From positions 372,001 to 436,000 of the forward strand of contig CBDCJX010000011.1 of NCBI GenBank assembly GCA_965218045.1: 64,000 nucleotides of DNA. The letters run 5' to 3'. The notes under the pieces are model-generated. The model searched no databases. It had not been told where the DNA came from and saw nothing but the letters and a program-made list of their open reading frames with translations. Of this stretch, positions 1-9,001 are shown in pieces. Position numbers and translations under genes: made by a program. The number at the start of each line of letters is the position of its first letter. Position 1 is the stretch's first letter. Source of the DNA: CAVRCA01 sp965218045 (GTDB lineage: Bacteria > Pseudomonadota > Alphaproteobacteria > Acetobacterales > Acetobacteraceae).

Positions 1-1
1 G

Positions 2-151
2 GGTGAGTGGCAGCCGGCCTCGCCACTGCTGCTGATCGCCGCGCGGCTGGCGGTGCTGCTTGTCGTCTATGCCATGGGTGCCTGCCTGCTGCTGCGTCAC
101 GCGCTGCGCGAGGCGTGGCTGAGCAGCGGCCTCGTGGCAGGGTCGGCCTGA
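2..151 (+). CDS. C-terminal fragment of a membrane protein (5' end outside window)
   Basis: An open frame enters from the left edge and stops with TGA at 149-151. The 49 visible residues are hydrophobic (a Leu/Val/Ala-rich helix around residues 8-32) followed by a short polar tail, so this is the end of an integral membrane protein. The stop lies one base before the ATG of the WecG-type glycosyltransferase, which suggests one transcript. In such a cluster a Wzx-type flippase or an O-antigen polymerase-like protein is a reasonable guess, but no diagnostic motif is visible in the fragment. Confidence 0.6.
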   Translation, partial: GEWQPASPLLLIAARLAVLLVVYAMGACLLLRHALREAWLSSGLVAGSA

Positions 152-152
152 C

Positions 153-893
153 ATGGCGGCGATCTCGCTGCTCGGGGTGAGCCTCGCCGACATGGACGCG
201 CCGACCGCCGCCGCCGTGCTGGCCGCTCGGTGCCCGACGGCGGCGTTCGGCTACGTGCTGACCCCGAACGCCGACAATCTGGTCCGGCTCAGCCGCGATC
301 CGGCGTATCGGGCGATCTATCAGGGGGCGTTGCTGCGCCTGCTCGACTCCCGCGTCGTGGCGCGCGCCGGGCGGCTGCTCGGCCTCGCCATGCCGGCCGT
401 GTCACCCGGCAGCGACCTGACCGCGTTTCTGCTGCGCCAGCATCTCGCGCCCGACGAGCGGGTGACGGTGATCGGGATGCGGCCGGAGTATCTGGAGCCG
501 CTGGTCGCGCGCTGCGGCATCGCGCGGCCGCATCATCACAACCCGCCGATGGGGTTCGAGCGTGATCCCGCCGCGCTCGCCGAAGCGGTGGCGTTCGTGC
601 TCGCCCATCCCGCGCGATTCGTGTTTCTCGCCGTGGGATCGCCCCGGCAGGAATTGCTCGCCGCCGCGATCCAGGCGACCGGGCAAGCCAGCGGGATCGG
701 CTTGTGCGTCGGCGCCAGCCTGGAGTTTCTCGCTGGTGCCGCGTCGCGCGCGCCGCGCTGGGTGCAACGCGCCGGGCTGGAATGGCTGCATCGGCTGGCG
801 AGCGAACCGCGCCGGCTGGGCCGCCGCTACCTGGTCGAGGACCCGCCGATATTCAGCCTGCTGCTGCGCGAGAGGATGGGACGCCGCGCCTGA
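153..893 (+). CDS. WecG/TagA/CpsF family glycosyltransferase
   Basis: Predicted to transfer a sugar (ManNAc/ManNAcA-type in characterised members) from a UDP donor to a polyprenol-linked acceptor during exopolysaccharide or surface polymer assembly at the cytoplasmic membrane. The 246-residue length is normal for the family. Family landmarks are present: TPNADN near residues 37-42, the GSPRQE loop near residue 162, and the conserved C-terminal block VGASLEFLAG / RAPRWVQRAGLEWLHRL / EPRRLGRRY at about 185-226. The ATG at 153 directly follows the stop of the upstream membrane protein. It converges on the GT2 gene, with the 3' ends overlapping by about 67 bp. Confidence 0.9.
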   Translation: MAAISLLGVSLADMDAPTAAAVLAARCPTAAFGYVLTPNADNLVRLSRDPAYRAIYQGALLRLLDSRVVARAGRLLGLAMPAVSPGSDLTAFLLRQHLAPDERVTVIGMRPEYLEPLVARCGIARPHHHNPPMGFERDPAALAEAVAFVLAHPARFVFLAVGSPRQELLAAAIQATGQASGIGLCVGASLEFLAGAASRAPRWVQRAGLEWLHRLASEPRRLGRRYLVEDPPIFSLLLRERMGRRA

Positions 894-1927
894 AACGGGC
901 GCGTTCGCGCCGGGCGCGGCAGGGCGGCTAGCACCTCCTCGCGCAGCCGGCCGAGCAGCCCGCCGCGATGCGCGAGGTCGGCGCGGGCGAGATAGTCTCG
1001 CGCGGCCTCGTCCAGCGGCTGCACCGGAACGCCACGCGCCATCCGCGCGCCCGCCACCATGCCGCGCAGGGTCTGTCGCGGCACGCCGTTGCGCATGCCG
1101 CGCAGCAGGTAGCCGGCGAGGCGCGGCGCCAGCGACGCCCAGCTCGCCCCGTATTTGCGCTCGATGTAGAGCCGGTTGCGCACGTAGTAGAACCAGCGGT
1201 TGCCCGACCAGGCGACGCGCCGCTGCGGGCTCACCTTGTGCAGCACCGCGAGGTCGCCGCGATAACGCACCGCCCAGCCACGGGCGATCGCGCGCAAGCA
1301 GAAATCGTATTCTTCCCAGCAGAAGAACAATCCCTCGTCGTAACCGCCGGCCGCGTCCCAGGCGGCGCGGCGGATGGCGTGGCCGGCGCCGACGTAGGTC
1401 GCGCTGGCGAACGAGGCGGCCGCATGTGGTCGGAGCCGGGGCGGATAGCCCCAGGACGATTGGTCGTCCTCACCGGTGCCGTAGGCGAGGATGCGCAGGC
1501 CGATCGCGGCCAGCGTGCCGTCCTGGTCGAGTGCCGCCAGCGCTTCGGCGGCGGTCGTCGAGGTGGCGAATTCGGCGTCGTTGTCGATGACGATGATCGC
1601 GCGTCCGTGTCCGAGCGCGGTTCCGCGATTGCGCCCGCCGGCAACACCGAGGTTGCGGTCGAGCCGCACCAAGGTGGCATCGTCGCGGTCCCGCACCGTT
1701 GCGGCGAGCCGGGCGAGGTTGTCCGGATGCGAGCCCTGGTCGACCACGAACACGTGGCGGGACAGCCCGGTCTGCCGCAGCGCCGAGGCGATCGCGGCGA
1801 CAGTCTCCTCGGCCCGATCCAGCGCCAGGATCACAACATCCGCGTCATAGGCGCCGGCCGGCGGGCCAGCGGCGCCGGCGACGTGATGCCAGCTCGCTGC
1901 TTCGGCGAGCGCGCCCTCAATAGGCAT
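827..1927 (-). CDS. family 2 glycosyltransferase
   Basis: A GT-A fold glycosyltransferase of 366 residues, probably adding a sugar to a lipid-linked exopolysaccharide unit. The Rossmann-like nucleotide-binding start is at residues 29-62 (VVILALDR, VFVVDQGSHPDN), the rhamnosyltransferase-like RNLGVAGGRNRG segment is at 91-102, the metal-binding IDND is at 114-117, and the acceptor-side EEYDFCLR is at 205-212. The ATG lies 11 bp inside the end of the upstream sugar transferase gene, so the two are translationally coupled. The 3' end overlaps the convergent wecG-like gene. Sugar specificity cannot be read from the sequence. Confidence 0.88.
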   Translation of the reverse strand: MPIEGALAEAASWHHVAGAAGPPAGAYDADVVILALDRAEETVAAIASALRQTGLSRHVFVVDQGSHPDNLARLAATVRDRDDATLVRLDRNLGVAGGRNRGTALGHGRAIIVIDNDAEFATSTTAAEALAALDQDGTLAAIGLRILAYGTGEDDQSSWGYPPRLRPHAAASFASATYVGAGHAIRRAAWDAAGGYDEGLFFCWEEYDFCLRAIARGWAVRYRGDLAVLHKVSPQRRVAWSGNRWFYYVRNRLYIERKYGASWASLAPRLAGYLLRGMRNGVPRQTLRGMVAGARMARGVPVQPLDEAARDYLARADLAHRGGLLGRLREEVLAALPRPARTRPFQARRPILSRSSRLNIGGSSTR

Positions 1928-2702
1928 TGGTGCGGCACAGGATGGCGAGGGCGGTGCGCAGGATGATCAGCAGGTCGAGCGGGATCGACCATTTGTCGAT
2001 ATATTCGAAGTCGCTGCTGACGCGATCGACCAGCTTCTCCTCGGTGTCGGTCTCGCCGCGAAAGCCGCGCACCTGCGCCAGGCCGGTCAGGCCCGGGCGG
2101 ATACGATGTCGCGCGGAGTAGAATGGCACGACTTCGTGAAACAGCCGTCCCGCCGCTCGTGTACCGGGGGCGTGCGGCCGTGGCCCGACCATCGCCATGT
2201 CGCCGCGCAGCACGTTGAGCAATTGCGGCAGCTCGTCGAGCGAGGTGCGCCGCAGCAGCGCGCCGATTGCGGTCACCCGTGGATCATCGCGCGTGGCTTG
2301 CTGACTGACCTCGGGGTCGGCCATGTCGTGCCGCATGGTGCGGAACTTCAGCATCTCGAACGGCTGGTCGTAGAGGCCGACCCGCCGTTGGCGAAACAGG
2401 ATCGGGCCGGAACTATCCAGCCGAACCGCGATCGCGATCAGCAGCATGGGCAGCGCGAACAGCAGCAGGGCGGCCAGGGCCAGCACGATGTCCTCGCCGC
2501 GCTTGACCAGAGCGGCACGCCCGTCGACGGTCCAACGCGCCGCCTCCGTAGCGTGATCGTCTCGGGCACCGCCGACCAGATAGTTCGAGACGACGAGTTC
2601 AGGCGGGCCAGGGAGTTGCGCGACCGCAAGCAACCCCGGCTCCACGACAAATCCGCTCATCCGCCTGCCGCCTTCGAGCTCGCAATTGACGCGAGGGTTC
2701 AC
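1917..2702 (-). CDS. ExoY/WcaJ-type polyprenyl-phosphate sugar phosphotransferase
   Basis: Starts repeat-unit assembly by transferring sugar-1-phosphate onto undecaprenyl phosphate at the inner membrane. Of the 261 residues, 1-65 are poorly conserved. A single membrane helix at 71-93 is followed by the catalytic domain: KFRTM (119-123), RRTSLDELPQ (151-160) and LNVLRGDMAMVGPRP (162-176). This is the short monotopic form without the extra N-terminal helices of WcaJ/WbaP. An internal ATG (Met15, 2660) is an alternative start. First gene of a leftward pair with the GT2. Confidence 0.9.
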   Translation of the reverse strand: MNPRVNCELEGGRRMSGFVVEPGLLAVAQLPGPPELVVSNYLVGGARDDHATEAARWTVDGRAALVKRGEDIVLALAALLLFALPMLLIAIAVRLDSSGPILFRQRRVGLYDQPFEMLKFRTMRHDMADPEVSQQATRDDPRVTAIGALLRRTSLDELPQLLNVLRGDMAMVGPRPHAPGTRAAGRLFHEVVPFYSARHRIRPGLTGLAQVRGFRGETDTEEKLVDRVSSDFEYIDKWSIPLDLLIILRTALAILCRTNAY

Positions 2703-2815
2703 GCTAGGGAACGGTCATCTTGACCGTGCTCGCGCTTGATCTGCTCTAGGCGCGCATCAAGGCTGAACAATCCGATTATTCGGTTAATGACGGCGGCAAT
2801 GCGTTATCCGCCGCG

Positions 2816-3277
2816 TTATTTCGCGTCCGGCGGCGCGGCAAACACCAGGCGGCGGCTGAGGCCGAAATTGACGAACATCCCGGCGATCGCCCCGGCCGCC
2901 ACCGCCAGCACCGGCTGCTCGGCGCAGAGCGGCACGAAGCCGACCAGGACCGCGAAGGTGCCCCGGTTGAGCGTGAAGCCGACCAGATTGGCGCCTAGGA
3001 AGCGCAGCCACTGTCGATGCGCCCGCCCCGCCTTGCCGACATCGCGGAACGTCCAGACGCGGTTCAGTGCCCAGGTGACGGTTGCCGCGACGCCATACGC
3101 CACCAAACCGGCCGCGTAGATCCCGATTGCGTGGCGCAGCGCATAGACTGTCGCGGTGTCGAACAGAAACCCGATCCCGCCAACGATCCCGAATTTCGCG
3201 AACTGGACGCCAAGCGCGAGCGTCGGGAGGCGACGGGCTGAGACCAGATAGGCGAGGGGAGGAGGCCACGGTGACAC
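2816..3277 (-). CDS. GtrA family membrane protein
   Basis: A 153-residue protein with four predicted helices. It begins with the family signature FAKFGIVGGIGFLFD and ends with FVNFGLSRRLVF. GtrA-like proteins are thought to help translocate polyprenyl-linked sugars or to modify cell-surface glycans. The reading frame stays open far upstream, but a GTG at 3275-3277 preceded by GAGG gives the usual family length, whereas longer starts would run into the divergent binding-protein gene at 3393. Its location next to exopolysaccharide genes fits. Confidence 0.82.
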   Translation of the reverse strand: MSPWPPPLAYLVSARRLPTLALGVQFAKFGIVGGIGFLFDTATVYALRHAIGIYAAGLVAYGVAATVTWALNRVWTFRDVGKAGRAHRQWLRFLGANLVGFTLNRGTFAVLVGFVPLCAEQPVLAVAAGAIAGMFVNFGLSRRLVFAAPPDAK

Positions 3278-3392
3278 CCGACCTCGGTAGCCGAGCGGCG
3301 CCGCCGGCCGCAACCGCCGTGTATCGACCAGCCGCCGCGCTGGACGTTGAATCGCTTGCAGCCACGTCGCGGCGCTGTCATCGTTTAGTGCA

Positions 3393-4994
3393 ATGCACAA
3401 TGGAACGGGGAAGTCAGCGGTGAGACGACGGGCGTTCTTGGCGGCATCTGCCGCGACTCTCGCCATGCCGGCGATCGCGCGGGGGCAGAACGCCCGGGTG
3501 CTGCGCTTCGTGCCGCAGGCGAACCTGGCCAATCTCGACCCGATCTGGACCACGCAGTACGTGGTCCGCAATGCCAGCCTGCTGTTCTTCGACACGCTGT
3601 ACGGGGTCAACAGCAAGCTCGAGCCGAAGCCGCAGATGGCCGAGGGGCACGAGGTCTCCTCGGACGGGCTGACCACCACGATCAAGCTGCGCTCCGGCCT
3701 GAAGTGGCACGATGGCGAGCCGGTGCGCGCCAGCGACTGCGTGGTCAGCCTGCAGCGCTGGATGGTGCGTGACAACATGGGCCAGATGATCCGCGCCCGC
3801 CTGCACGAGATCGCGGCGGTCGACGACCGCTCGTTCCGCATCGTGCTGAAGCAGCCGTTCAGCAAGCTGATCTACGCGCTCGCCAAAGTCGGCACTCCGA
3901 CCGCCTTCATGATGCCGGAGCGGATCGCCAAGACCGATCCTTACAAGCAGATGACGGAGTATGTCGGCTCCGGCCCGTTTCGCTTCCGCCGCGACCAGTG
4001 GGTGCCGGGCTCGCAGGCGGTGTTCGATCGGTTCGACGGCTACGTGCCGCGCGAGGAGCCGGCCGACTGGCTGGCCGGCGGCAAGCGCGTGTTCTTCGAT
4101 CGGGTCGAATGGCGCATCATCCCCGATGCGGCGACCGCGGCGGCGGCGTTGCAGAGCGGCGAGGTCGACTGGTGGGAGAACCCGATCAGCGACCTGATCC
4201 CCATCCTGCGCAGCAACCAGGACGTGGCGATAGACCTCGCCGACCCGCTCGGCAATATCGGCGATCTGCGCTTCAATCACCTCTACCCGCCCTTCGATGA
4301 CGAGCGCGTGCGCCGCGCGGTGCTGACCGCCGCCAACCAGGCCGACTACATGCAGGCGATCGTCGGTGAAGATCGCAAGCTATGGCAGGAATCGGCCAGC
4401 TTCTTCACGCCGAACACGCCGCTTTGGTCCGATTACGGCGGCGACGTTCTGAAGCAGAAAAGCATCAAGGATGGCCGCAAGCTGGTGAGCGAGGCCGGCC
4501 ACCAGGGCACCAAGGTGGTGCTGATCGTCGGCACCGACATCCAGATCACCAAGGCGCAGAGCGACGTCACCGCCGACCTGCTCGACAAGCTCGGCCTCAA
4601 GGTCGACTACGTGGCGACCGATTGGGGCACGGTCGGCGCGCGCCGCGCGAGCAAGGCACCGCCGGATCAGGGCGGGTGGAACGTGTTCCACACCTGGCAC
4701 GCTGGGGTCGATTGCGTGAATCCGGGATCGCAGCCGGCGTACTACACGACCGGCGACAAGGCATGGTTCGGCTGGCCGAAATCCGAATACGTGCAAAGCA
4801 AGATCGACGCCTGGTTCGCGGCGGACAGCTTTGAGCAGGAGAAGGTGGCGGTCCGCGAGCTCAACAAGGCCGAGATGGATTTCGCGACCTTCCTGCCGAC
4901 GGGTTTCTTCAAGGGCTACCAAGCCTGGCGCAAGAACCTCTCGGGCGTGGTGCAAGCACCGTTCCCGGTGGTGTGGGGCGTGAAGAAAGCCTGA
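3393..4994 (+). CDS. ABC transporter substrate-binding protein, family 5 (peptide/nickel type)
   Basis: Periplasmic solute receptor of 533 residues for a dipeptide/oligopeptide/nickel-type importer. The N-terminus has a twin-arginine-like signal (RRRAFLAASAATLAMPA), so export by Tat is likely. The mature part shows the SBP_bac_5 pattern: LDPIWTTQYVVRN near residue 49, LRSGLKWHDGEPVRASD near 103 and a GSGPFRF block near 192. A GTG at 3420 is an alternative start immediately before the arginine motif. The stop overlaps the ATG of the first permease (TGATG at 4992-4996), marking the start of a five-gene operon. Ligand unknown. Confidence 0.93.
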   Translation: MHNGTGKSAVRRRAFLAASAATLAMPAIARGQNARVLRFVPQANLANLDPIWTTQYVVRNASLLFFDTLYGVNSKLEPKPQMAEGHEVSSDGLTTTIKLRSGLKWHDGEPVRASDCVVSLQRWMVRDNMGQMIRARLHEIAAVDDRSFRIVLKQPFSKLIYALAKVGTPTAFMMPERIAKTDPYKQMTEYVGSGPFRFRRDQWVPGSQAVFDRFDGYVPREEPADWLAGGKRVFFDRVEWRIIPDAATAAAALQSGEVDWWENPISDLIPILRSNQDVAIDLADPLGNIGDLRFNHLYPPFDDERVRRAVLTAANQADYMQAIVGEDRKLWQESASFFTPNTPLWSDYGGDVLKQKSIKDGRKLVSEAGHQGTKVVLIVGTDIQITKAQSDVTADLLDKLGLKVDYVATDWGTVGARRASKAPPDQGGWNVFHTWHAGVDCVNPGSQPAYYTTGDKAWFGWPKSEYVQSKIDAWFAADSFEQEKVAVRELNKAEMDFATFLPTGFFKGYQAWRKNLSGVVQAPFPVVWGVKKA

Positions 4995-5935
4995 TGCTGG
5001 CCTACGCTGCCCGGCGCATCCTTTCGACCATCCCGGTCATGCTGATCGTGGCGTTGTTCGTGTTCTCGTTGCTCTACATCGCGCCCGGCGACCCCGCCGC
5101 GATCATCGCCGGTGATCAGGCGACGCCGGCGGACATCACGCGCATTCGCGCCTCGCTGGGGCTCGACCGGCCGTTCCTGGTCCGCTTCGGCGAGTGGCTT
5201 TGGCGTATCCTGCATGGCGATCTCGGCACCTCGATCTTCACCAACCTGCCGGTCACCAAGCTGATCGAGCAGCGGCTGGAGCCGACCTTGGCTCTGATGC
5301 TGGCGACATTGATCCTCGCCTTGATCTGCGCCATCCCGATGGGCGTGATCGCGGCCTGGACGCAAGGGAGCTGGATCGACCGTGGAGTGATGGCGCTGGC
5401 GGTGATCGGCTTCTCGGTGCCGGTGTTCGTCATCGGCTACGTGCTGGCCTATGTGTTCGGGCTGGAGCTGAACTGGCTGCCGGTGCAGGGCTACACCCCG
5501 CTTGAACGCGGCTTCTGGCCGTTCCTGCAGAACCTGATCCTGCCCACGGTGACCCTGGCCGGGGTCTATATCGCGCTGATCGCCCGGATCACGCGTGCCA
5601 CTATGCTGGAGGTGCTGTCGCAGGACTACGTGCGCACCGCGCGCGCGAAAGGCGTGGGTTCGACCGGCGTGCTGTTCGTCCACGCGCTGAAGAATGCGGC
5701 GGTGCCGATCATCACCGTGGTCGGGCTCGGGGTCGCGCTGCTGATCGGCGGCGCGGTGGTGACCGAGAGCGTGTTCGCGATCCCCGGCCTCGGGCGGCTC
5801 ACGGTCGATGCGATCCTGCGGCGCGACTATCCGGTGATCCAGGGCGTGGTGCTGCTGTTCAGCTTCACCTACGTGCTGGTGAACCTGGTGGTCGATCTGC
5901 TGTACACGGTGTTCGATCCGAGGATACGCTATTGA
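4994..5935 (+). CDS. ABC transporter permease, DppB type
   Basis: Inner-membrane subunit (313 residues) of the importer encoded at 3393-8950. It starts with MLAYAARRILSTIPVMLIV, the standard DppB/OppB first helix, then APGDPA near residue 32. The EAA cytoplasmic loop that docks the ATPases is in the DYVRTARAKGVG region (about 208-219), and the family C-terminus DLLYTVFDPRIRY is present. The ATG overlaps the binding-protein stop, so it was preferred over a Met seven codons upstream. About six membrane helices. Confidence 0.93.
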   Translation: MLAYAARRILSTIPVMLIVALFVFSLLYIAPGDPAAIIAGDQATPADITRIRASLGLDRPFLVRFGEWLWRILHGDLGTSIFTNLPVTKLIEQRLEPTLALMLATLILALICAIPMGVIAAWTQGSWIDRGVMALAVIGFSVPVFVIGYVLAYVFGLELNWLPVQGYTPLERGFWPFLQNLILPTVTLAGVYIALIARITRATMLEVLSQDYVRTARAKGVGSTGVLFVHALKNAAVPIITVVGLGVALLIGGAVVTESVFAIPGLGRLTVDAILRRDYPVIQGVVLLFSFTYVLVNLVVDLLYTVFDPRIRY

Positions 5936-6828
5936 GCGCGACCGCGCCGGAGCTGGCAGGGCCGCTGCCGGACGTGCTGCCGCCGATCAAGCGGCGCGGC
6001 CGGCTGATGACCCTGGTGCGCCGGCATCCGACCATCGCGATCGGCACTGCGCTGCTGGCGGTGATGTTCCTCATCGCGGTGATGGCACCCTTTCTCGGCA
6101 CCGTCGATCCGACCGCGATCGCCCCGGCGCGGCGTACCCGCGCGCCCTCGGCGACGTATTGGTTCGGCACCGACATGCTCGGCCGCGACGTCTACTCGCG
6201 GGTGCTGTACGGCGCGCGGGTGTCGTTGATCGTCGGCTTTGCGGTCGCCGCCCTTTCCTCGCTGATCGGCATGGCGATCGGCCTGGTTGCCGGCTATCTG
6301 CGCTGGCTCGACGCCGTGGTCATGCGGGTGATGGACGGGCTGATGTCAATCCCGCCGATCCTGCTGGCGATCGCCTTGATGGCGCTGACCCGCGGCTCGG
6401 TGCAGAACGTGATCATCGCCATCACCGTCGCCGAGGTGCCGCGCGTCGCGCGCCTGATCCGCGGCGTGGTGCTGTCCTTGCGCGAGCAGCCCTATGTCGA
6501 GGCGGCGATCGCCTCGGGGACGCGGGTGCCGCGCATCATCCTCCGCCACATCGTGCCCAACACATTGGCGCCGCTGACGGTGCAGGCGACGTATATCTGC
6601 GCCTCGGCGATGATCACCGAGGCGATCCTGTCGTTCATCGGCGCGGGCACGCCGCCCACGATCCCGAGCTGGGGCAACGTCATGGCGGAGGGGCGCGCGT
6701 TGTGGCAGGTCAAGCCATACATCGTGTTCTTTCCCGCCGTGTTTCTCTCGATCACCGTGCTGGCGGTGAACCTGCTCGGCGACGGGCTGCGCGATTCGCT
6801 CGATCCGCGCATGGCCAAGCGGCTTTGA
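5932..6828 (+). CDS. ABC transporter permease, DppC type
   Basis: Second membrane subunit (298 residues). The N-terminal OppC-type segment lies around residues 25-45. The periplasmic HPLGTD-like landmark appears as YWFGTDMLGRDVYSRVLYGAR near residue 75. The EAA loop is YVEAAIASGTRVPRIILRHIVPN, and the end is LGDGLRDSLDPRM. The start is a TTG at 5932-5934 that overlaps the dppB-like stop by four bases, as expected for coupled translation. Followed by a repeat element before the ATPase genes. Confidence 0.92.
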   Translation: MSATAPELAGPLPDVLPPIKRRGRLMTLVRRHPTIAIGTALLAVMFLIAVMAPFLGTVDPTAIAPARRTRAPSATYWFGTDMLGRDVYSRVLYGARVSLIVGFAVAALSSLIGMAIGLVAGYLRWLDAVVMRVMDGLMSIPPILLAIALMALTRGSVQNVIIAITVAEVPRVARLIRGVVLSLREQPYVEAAIASGTRVPRIILRHIVPNTLAPLTVQATYICASAMITEAILSFIGAGTPPTIPSWGNVMAEGRALWQVKPYIVFFPAVFLSITVLAVNLLGDGLRDSLDPRMAKRL

Positions 6829-6838
6829 GTTTGCATGG

Positions 6839-6920
6839 CCCCCTCCCCCTGCCCCCTCCCACAAGGGGAGGGGGTTCTCTTCTCCTCCTCTCCGTGTGGG
6901 AGGAGGTCGGGAGGAGGGGT
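6839..6920. repeat. nested-palindrome intergenic repeat, copy 1
   Basis: A stretch of C-runs followed by complementary G-runs (CCCCCTCCC ... GGGGAGGGGG, then TCTCCTCCTC ... GAGGAGG) fills the gap between the dppC-like and dppD-like genes. It could fold into two adjacent hairpins. It resembles the elements at 10777-10854 and 41083-41162 in composition, length (about 80 bp) and placement. It may stabilise or attenuate the operon transcript. Confidence 0.6.
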
Positions 6921-6926
6921 CATTAG

Positions 6927-7916
6927 ATGCCGCTCCTCTCGGTGGAAAACCTGCAAACCCATTTCGGCACCGTGGACGGCGTGGTGCGTGCGGTGGAGGG
7001 GCTGAACTTCGCCATCGACGCCGGCGAGACGGTCGCCGTGGTGGGCGAATCCGGCTGCGGCAAGTCGGTGACCTCGATGTCGATCCTGCGGCTGATCCCC
7101 GAGCCGCCCGGCCGGGTCGCGGGGGCGATCCAGTTCGACGGGCGCGATCTGCTGCGGGTGTCCGAGGCGGAGATGCGCCGGATACGCGGCAACGAGATCA
7201 GCATGATCTTCCAGGAGCCGATGACCAGCCTCAACCCGGTGCTCACGGTCGGGCGGCAGATCGGCGAGACGTTGCGCTTGCACCAGGGCCGCTCCGCGCG
7301 GCAGGCCGAGAAGCAAGCGATCGAGGCGCTCACCCTGGTCGGCATCCCCGAGCCCGCGCGGCGGGTGCGCGAGTATCCGCACCAGCTCTCGGGCGGCATG
7401 CGCCAGCGGGTGATGATCGCGATGGCGCTGGCCTGCAACCCGAAGCTGCTGATCGCCGACGAACCCACCACCGCGCTCGACGTGACGATCCAGGCGCAGA
7501 TTCTCGACCTGATGCGCGACCTCAAGCACCGGCTCGGCTCGGCCATCATGCTGATCACGCACGATCTCGGCGTGGTGGCGGAAATGGCGGAGCGGGTGGT
7601 GGTGATGTACGCGGGCCGCAAGGTGGAGGAGGCGCCGGTGCGCGAGCTGTTCGCCCGCCCGCTGCACCCCTACACGCGCGGCTTGCTGGGCGCGGTGCCC
7701 CGGCTCGGCTCGTCGCTCGGCACGACCGCGCGCAGCAAGCTGACCGAGATACCCGGGCTGGTGCCGAGCCTGCGCGAGCCGATCGTCGGCTGCGCCTTCG
7801 CCGGGCGCTGCCCGATGGTGACCGATTTGTGCCGGCGCACCGCCCCCGTCGTCGAGCTCAAGGCGCCGGCCCACTCCGCCGCCTGCCACTACGCCGACGT
7901 GCGGCTCGCCGCGTGA
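6927..7916 (+). CDS. ABC transporter ATP-binding protein, DppD type
   Basis: ATPase subunit (329 residues) energising the importer. Walker A GESGCGKS at 40-47, Q-loop IFQEP near 94-98, ABC signature LSGGM at 154-158, Walker B LLIADEP at 174-180 and H-loop THD near 204 are all intact. The C-terminal oligopeptide/dipeptide transporter extension has the cysteine cluster GCAFAGRCP near 292-300, which binds an Fe-S cluster in some members. The ATG follows the repeat element; the stop overlaps the next ATPase start (GTGA). Confidence 0.95.
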   Translation: MPLLSVENLQTHFGTVDGVVRAVEGLNFAIDAGETVAVVGESGCGKSVTSMSILRLIPEPPGRVAGAIQFDGRDLLRVSEAEMRRIRGNEISMIFQEPMTSLNPVLTVGRQIGETLRLHQGRSARQAEKQAIEALTLVGIPEPARRVREYPHQLSGGMRQRVMIAMALACNPKLLIADEPTTALDVTIQAQILDLMRDLKHRLGSAIMLITHDLGVVAEMAERVVVMYAGRKVEEAPVRELFARPLHPYTRGLLGAVPRLGSSLGTTARSKLTEIPGLVPSLREPIVGCAFAGRCPMVTDLCRRTAPVVELKAPAHSAACHYADVRLAA

Positions 7917-8950
7917 GCGACAAGCAGCCGCTGCTCGAGGTGGATGGGCTCAAGAAGCATTTTCCGCTGCGTGGCGGCGTGCTCGGACGCGCGCGCGGCC
8001 AAGTCTACGCGGTCGATGGGGTCAGCTTCACCATCGGGCGGGGCGAGACATTGTCGCTGGTGGGCGAGTCCGGCTGCGGCAAGTCCACCGTCGGGCGCAG
8101 CATCCTGCGGCTGATCGAGCCGACCGACGGCATGGTGTGGCTCGATGGGCAACGCATCGACAATCTGCCGATCCCGCAGCTCCGCCGGTTTCGCCGCCGG
8201 GTGCAGGTGGTGTTCCAGGACCCGTTCAGCAGCCTCAATCCAAGGCTGCGGGTTGGCGAAATCCTCGCCGAGCCGCTGACCAATTTCGGCCTCGCGTCGG
8301 GTCGTGACGAGCGCGAGGATCGGGTCGCCGCGCTGCTCGACAAGGTGCGGCTGCCACGCGACGCGATCCGCCGCTTCCCGCACGAGTTCTCCGGCGGGCA
8401 GCGCCAGCGCATCGGCATCGCCCGCGCGCTCGCCCCTGGTTCCGACCTTATCATCTGCGACGAGGCGGTCTCGGCGCTCGATGTCTCGGTCAAGGCGCAG
8501 ATCGTCAATCTGCTGTCGGATCTGCAGGACGAGCTTGGCCTGTCGCTGCTGTTCATCAGCCATGACCTCGCCATCGTCGAGCATCTGACGCATCGGGTCG
8601 CGGTGATGTATCTCGGCAAGCTGGTCGAGATTGCCGATCGTGCCACCTTGTTCGCCCGCTCGCATCATCCGTACACTCGGGCGCTGCTCTCCGCCGTGCC
8701 GGTGCCGGACCCGGATGCCAAGCGGCAACGCATCGCGCTGCAAGGCGACGTGCCGAGCCCGAGCAACCCGCCGCCCGGCTGTCGCTTCCACACCCGCTGC
8801 CCGTTCGCCTTCGATCGGTGCCGGGTGGAGGAGCCGCTGCTGCGCGAGGTTGGCGGCGGCGTGGGGCATCTCTCGGCTTGTCATCTGGAGCATGCGCCGG
8901 GAGGTGAGGTGGTGCCGCGGCCGCGGGCATCCGTCAGTCCAGAACGTTAG
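7913..8950 (+). CDS. ABC transporter ATP-binding protein, DppF type
   Basis: Partner ATPase of 345 residues. Walker A GESGCGKS, Q-loop VFQDPFSSLNPR, signature FSGGQRQR, Walker B LIICDEAVSALD (Ala instead of the usual Pro after the catalytic Glu) and H-loop ISHDL are present, plus the C-terminal PPPGCRFHTRCPFAFDRC cysteine block. The start was set at GTG 7913 because it overlaps the upstream stop in a four-base GTGA, with the protein then beginning SDKQPLLEVDGLKKHFPL as family members do. Last gene of the first importer operon. Confidence 0.93.
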   Translation: MSDKQPLLEVDGLKKHFPLRGGVLGRARGQVYAVDGVSFTIGRGETLSLVGESGCGKSTVGRSILRLIEPTDGMVWLDGQRIDNLPIPQLRRFRRRVQVVFQDPFSSLNPRLRVGEILAEPLTNFGLASGRDEREDRVAALLDKVRLPRDAIRRFPHEFSGGQRQRIGIARALAPGSDLIICDEAVSALDVSVKAQIVNLLSDLQDELGLSLLFISHDLAIVEHLTHRVAVMYLGKLVEIADRATLFARSHHPYTRALLSAVPVPDPDAKRQRIALQGDVPSPSNPPPGCRFHTRCPFAFDRCRVEEPLLREVGGGVGHLSACHLEHAPGGEVVPRPRASVSPER

Positions 8951-9001
8951 TGCCAAAGGAGTAAAACACCTTCGGGGACAGCCGGCGGATCCACCGGCCG
9001 A

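Noticed and set aside
6896..8950. A 684-codon frame joining dppD and dppF regions
   Set aside because: Its first part is an out-of-frame shadow of dppD; only the part from GTG 7913 is the real dppF-type gene.
8951..9001. GCCGG/CCGGC palindrome between the DppF-type gene and the hypothetical membrane gene as a terminator
   Set aside because: Stem is only five bases and there is no U-run, so support is too weak.
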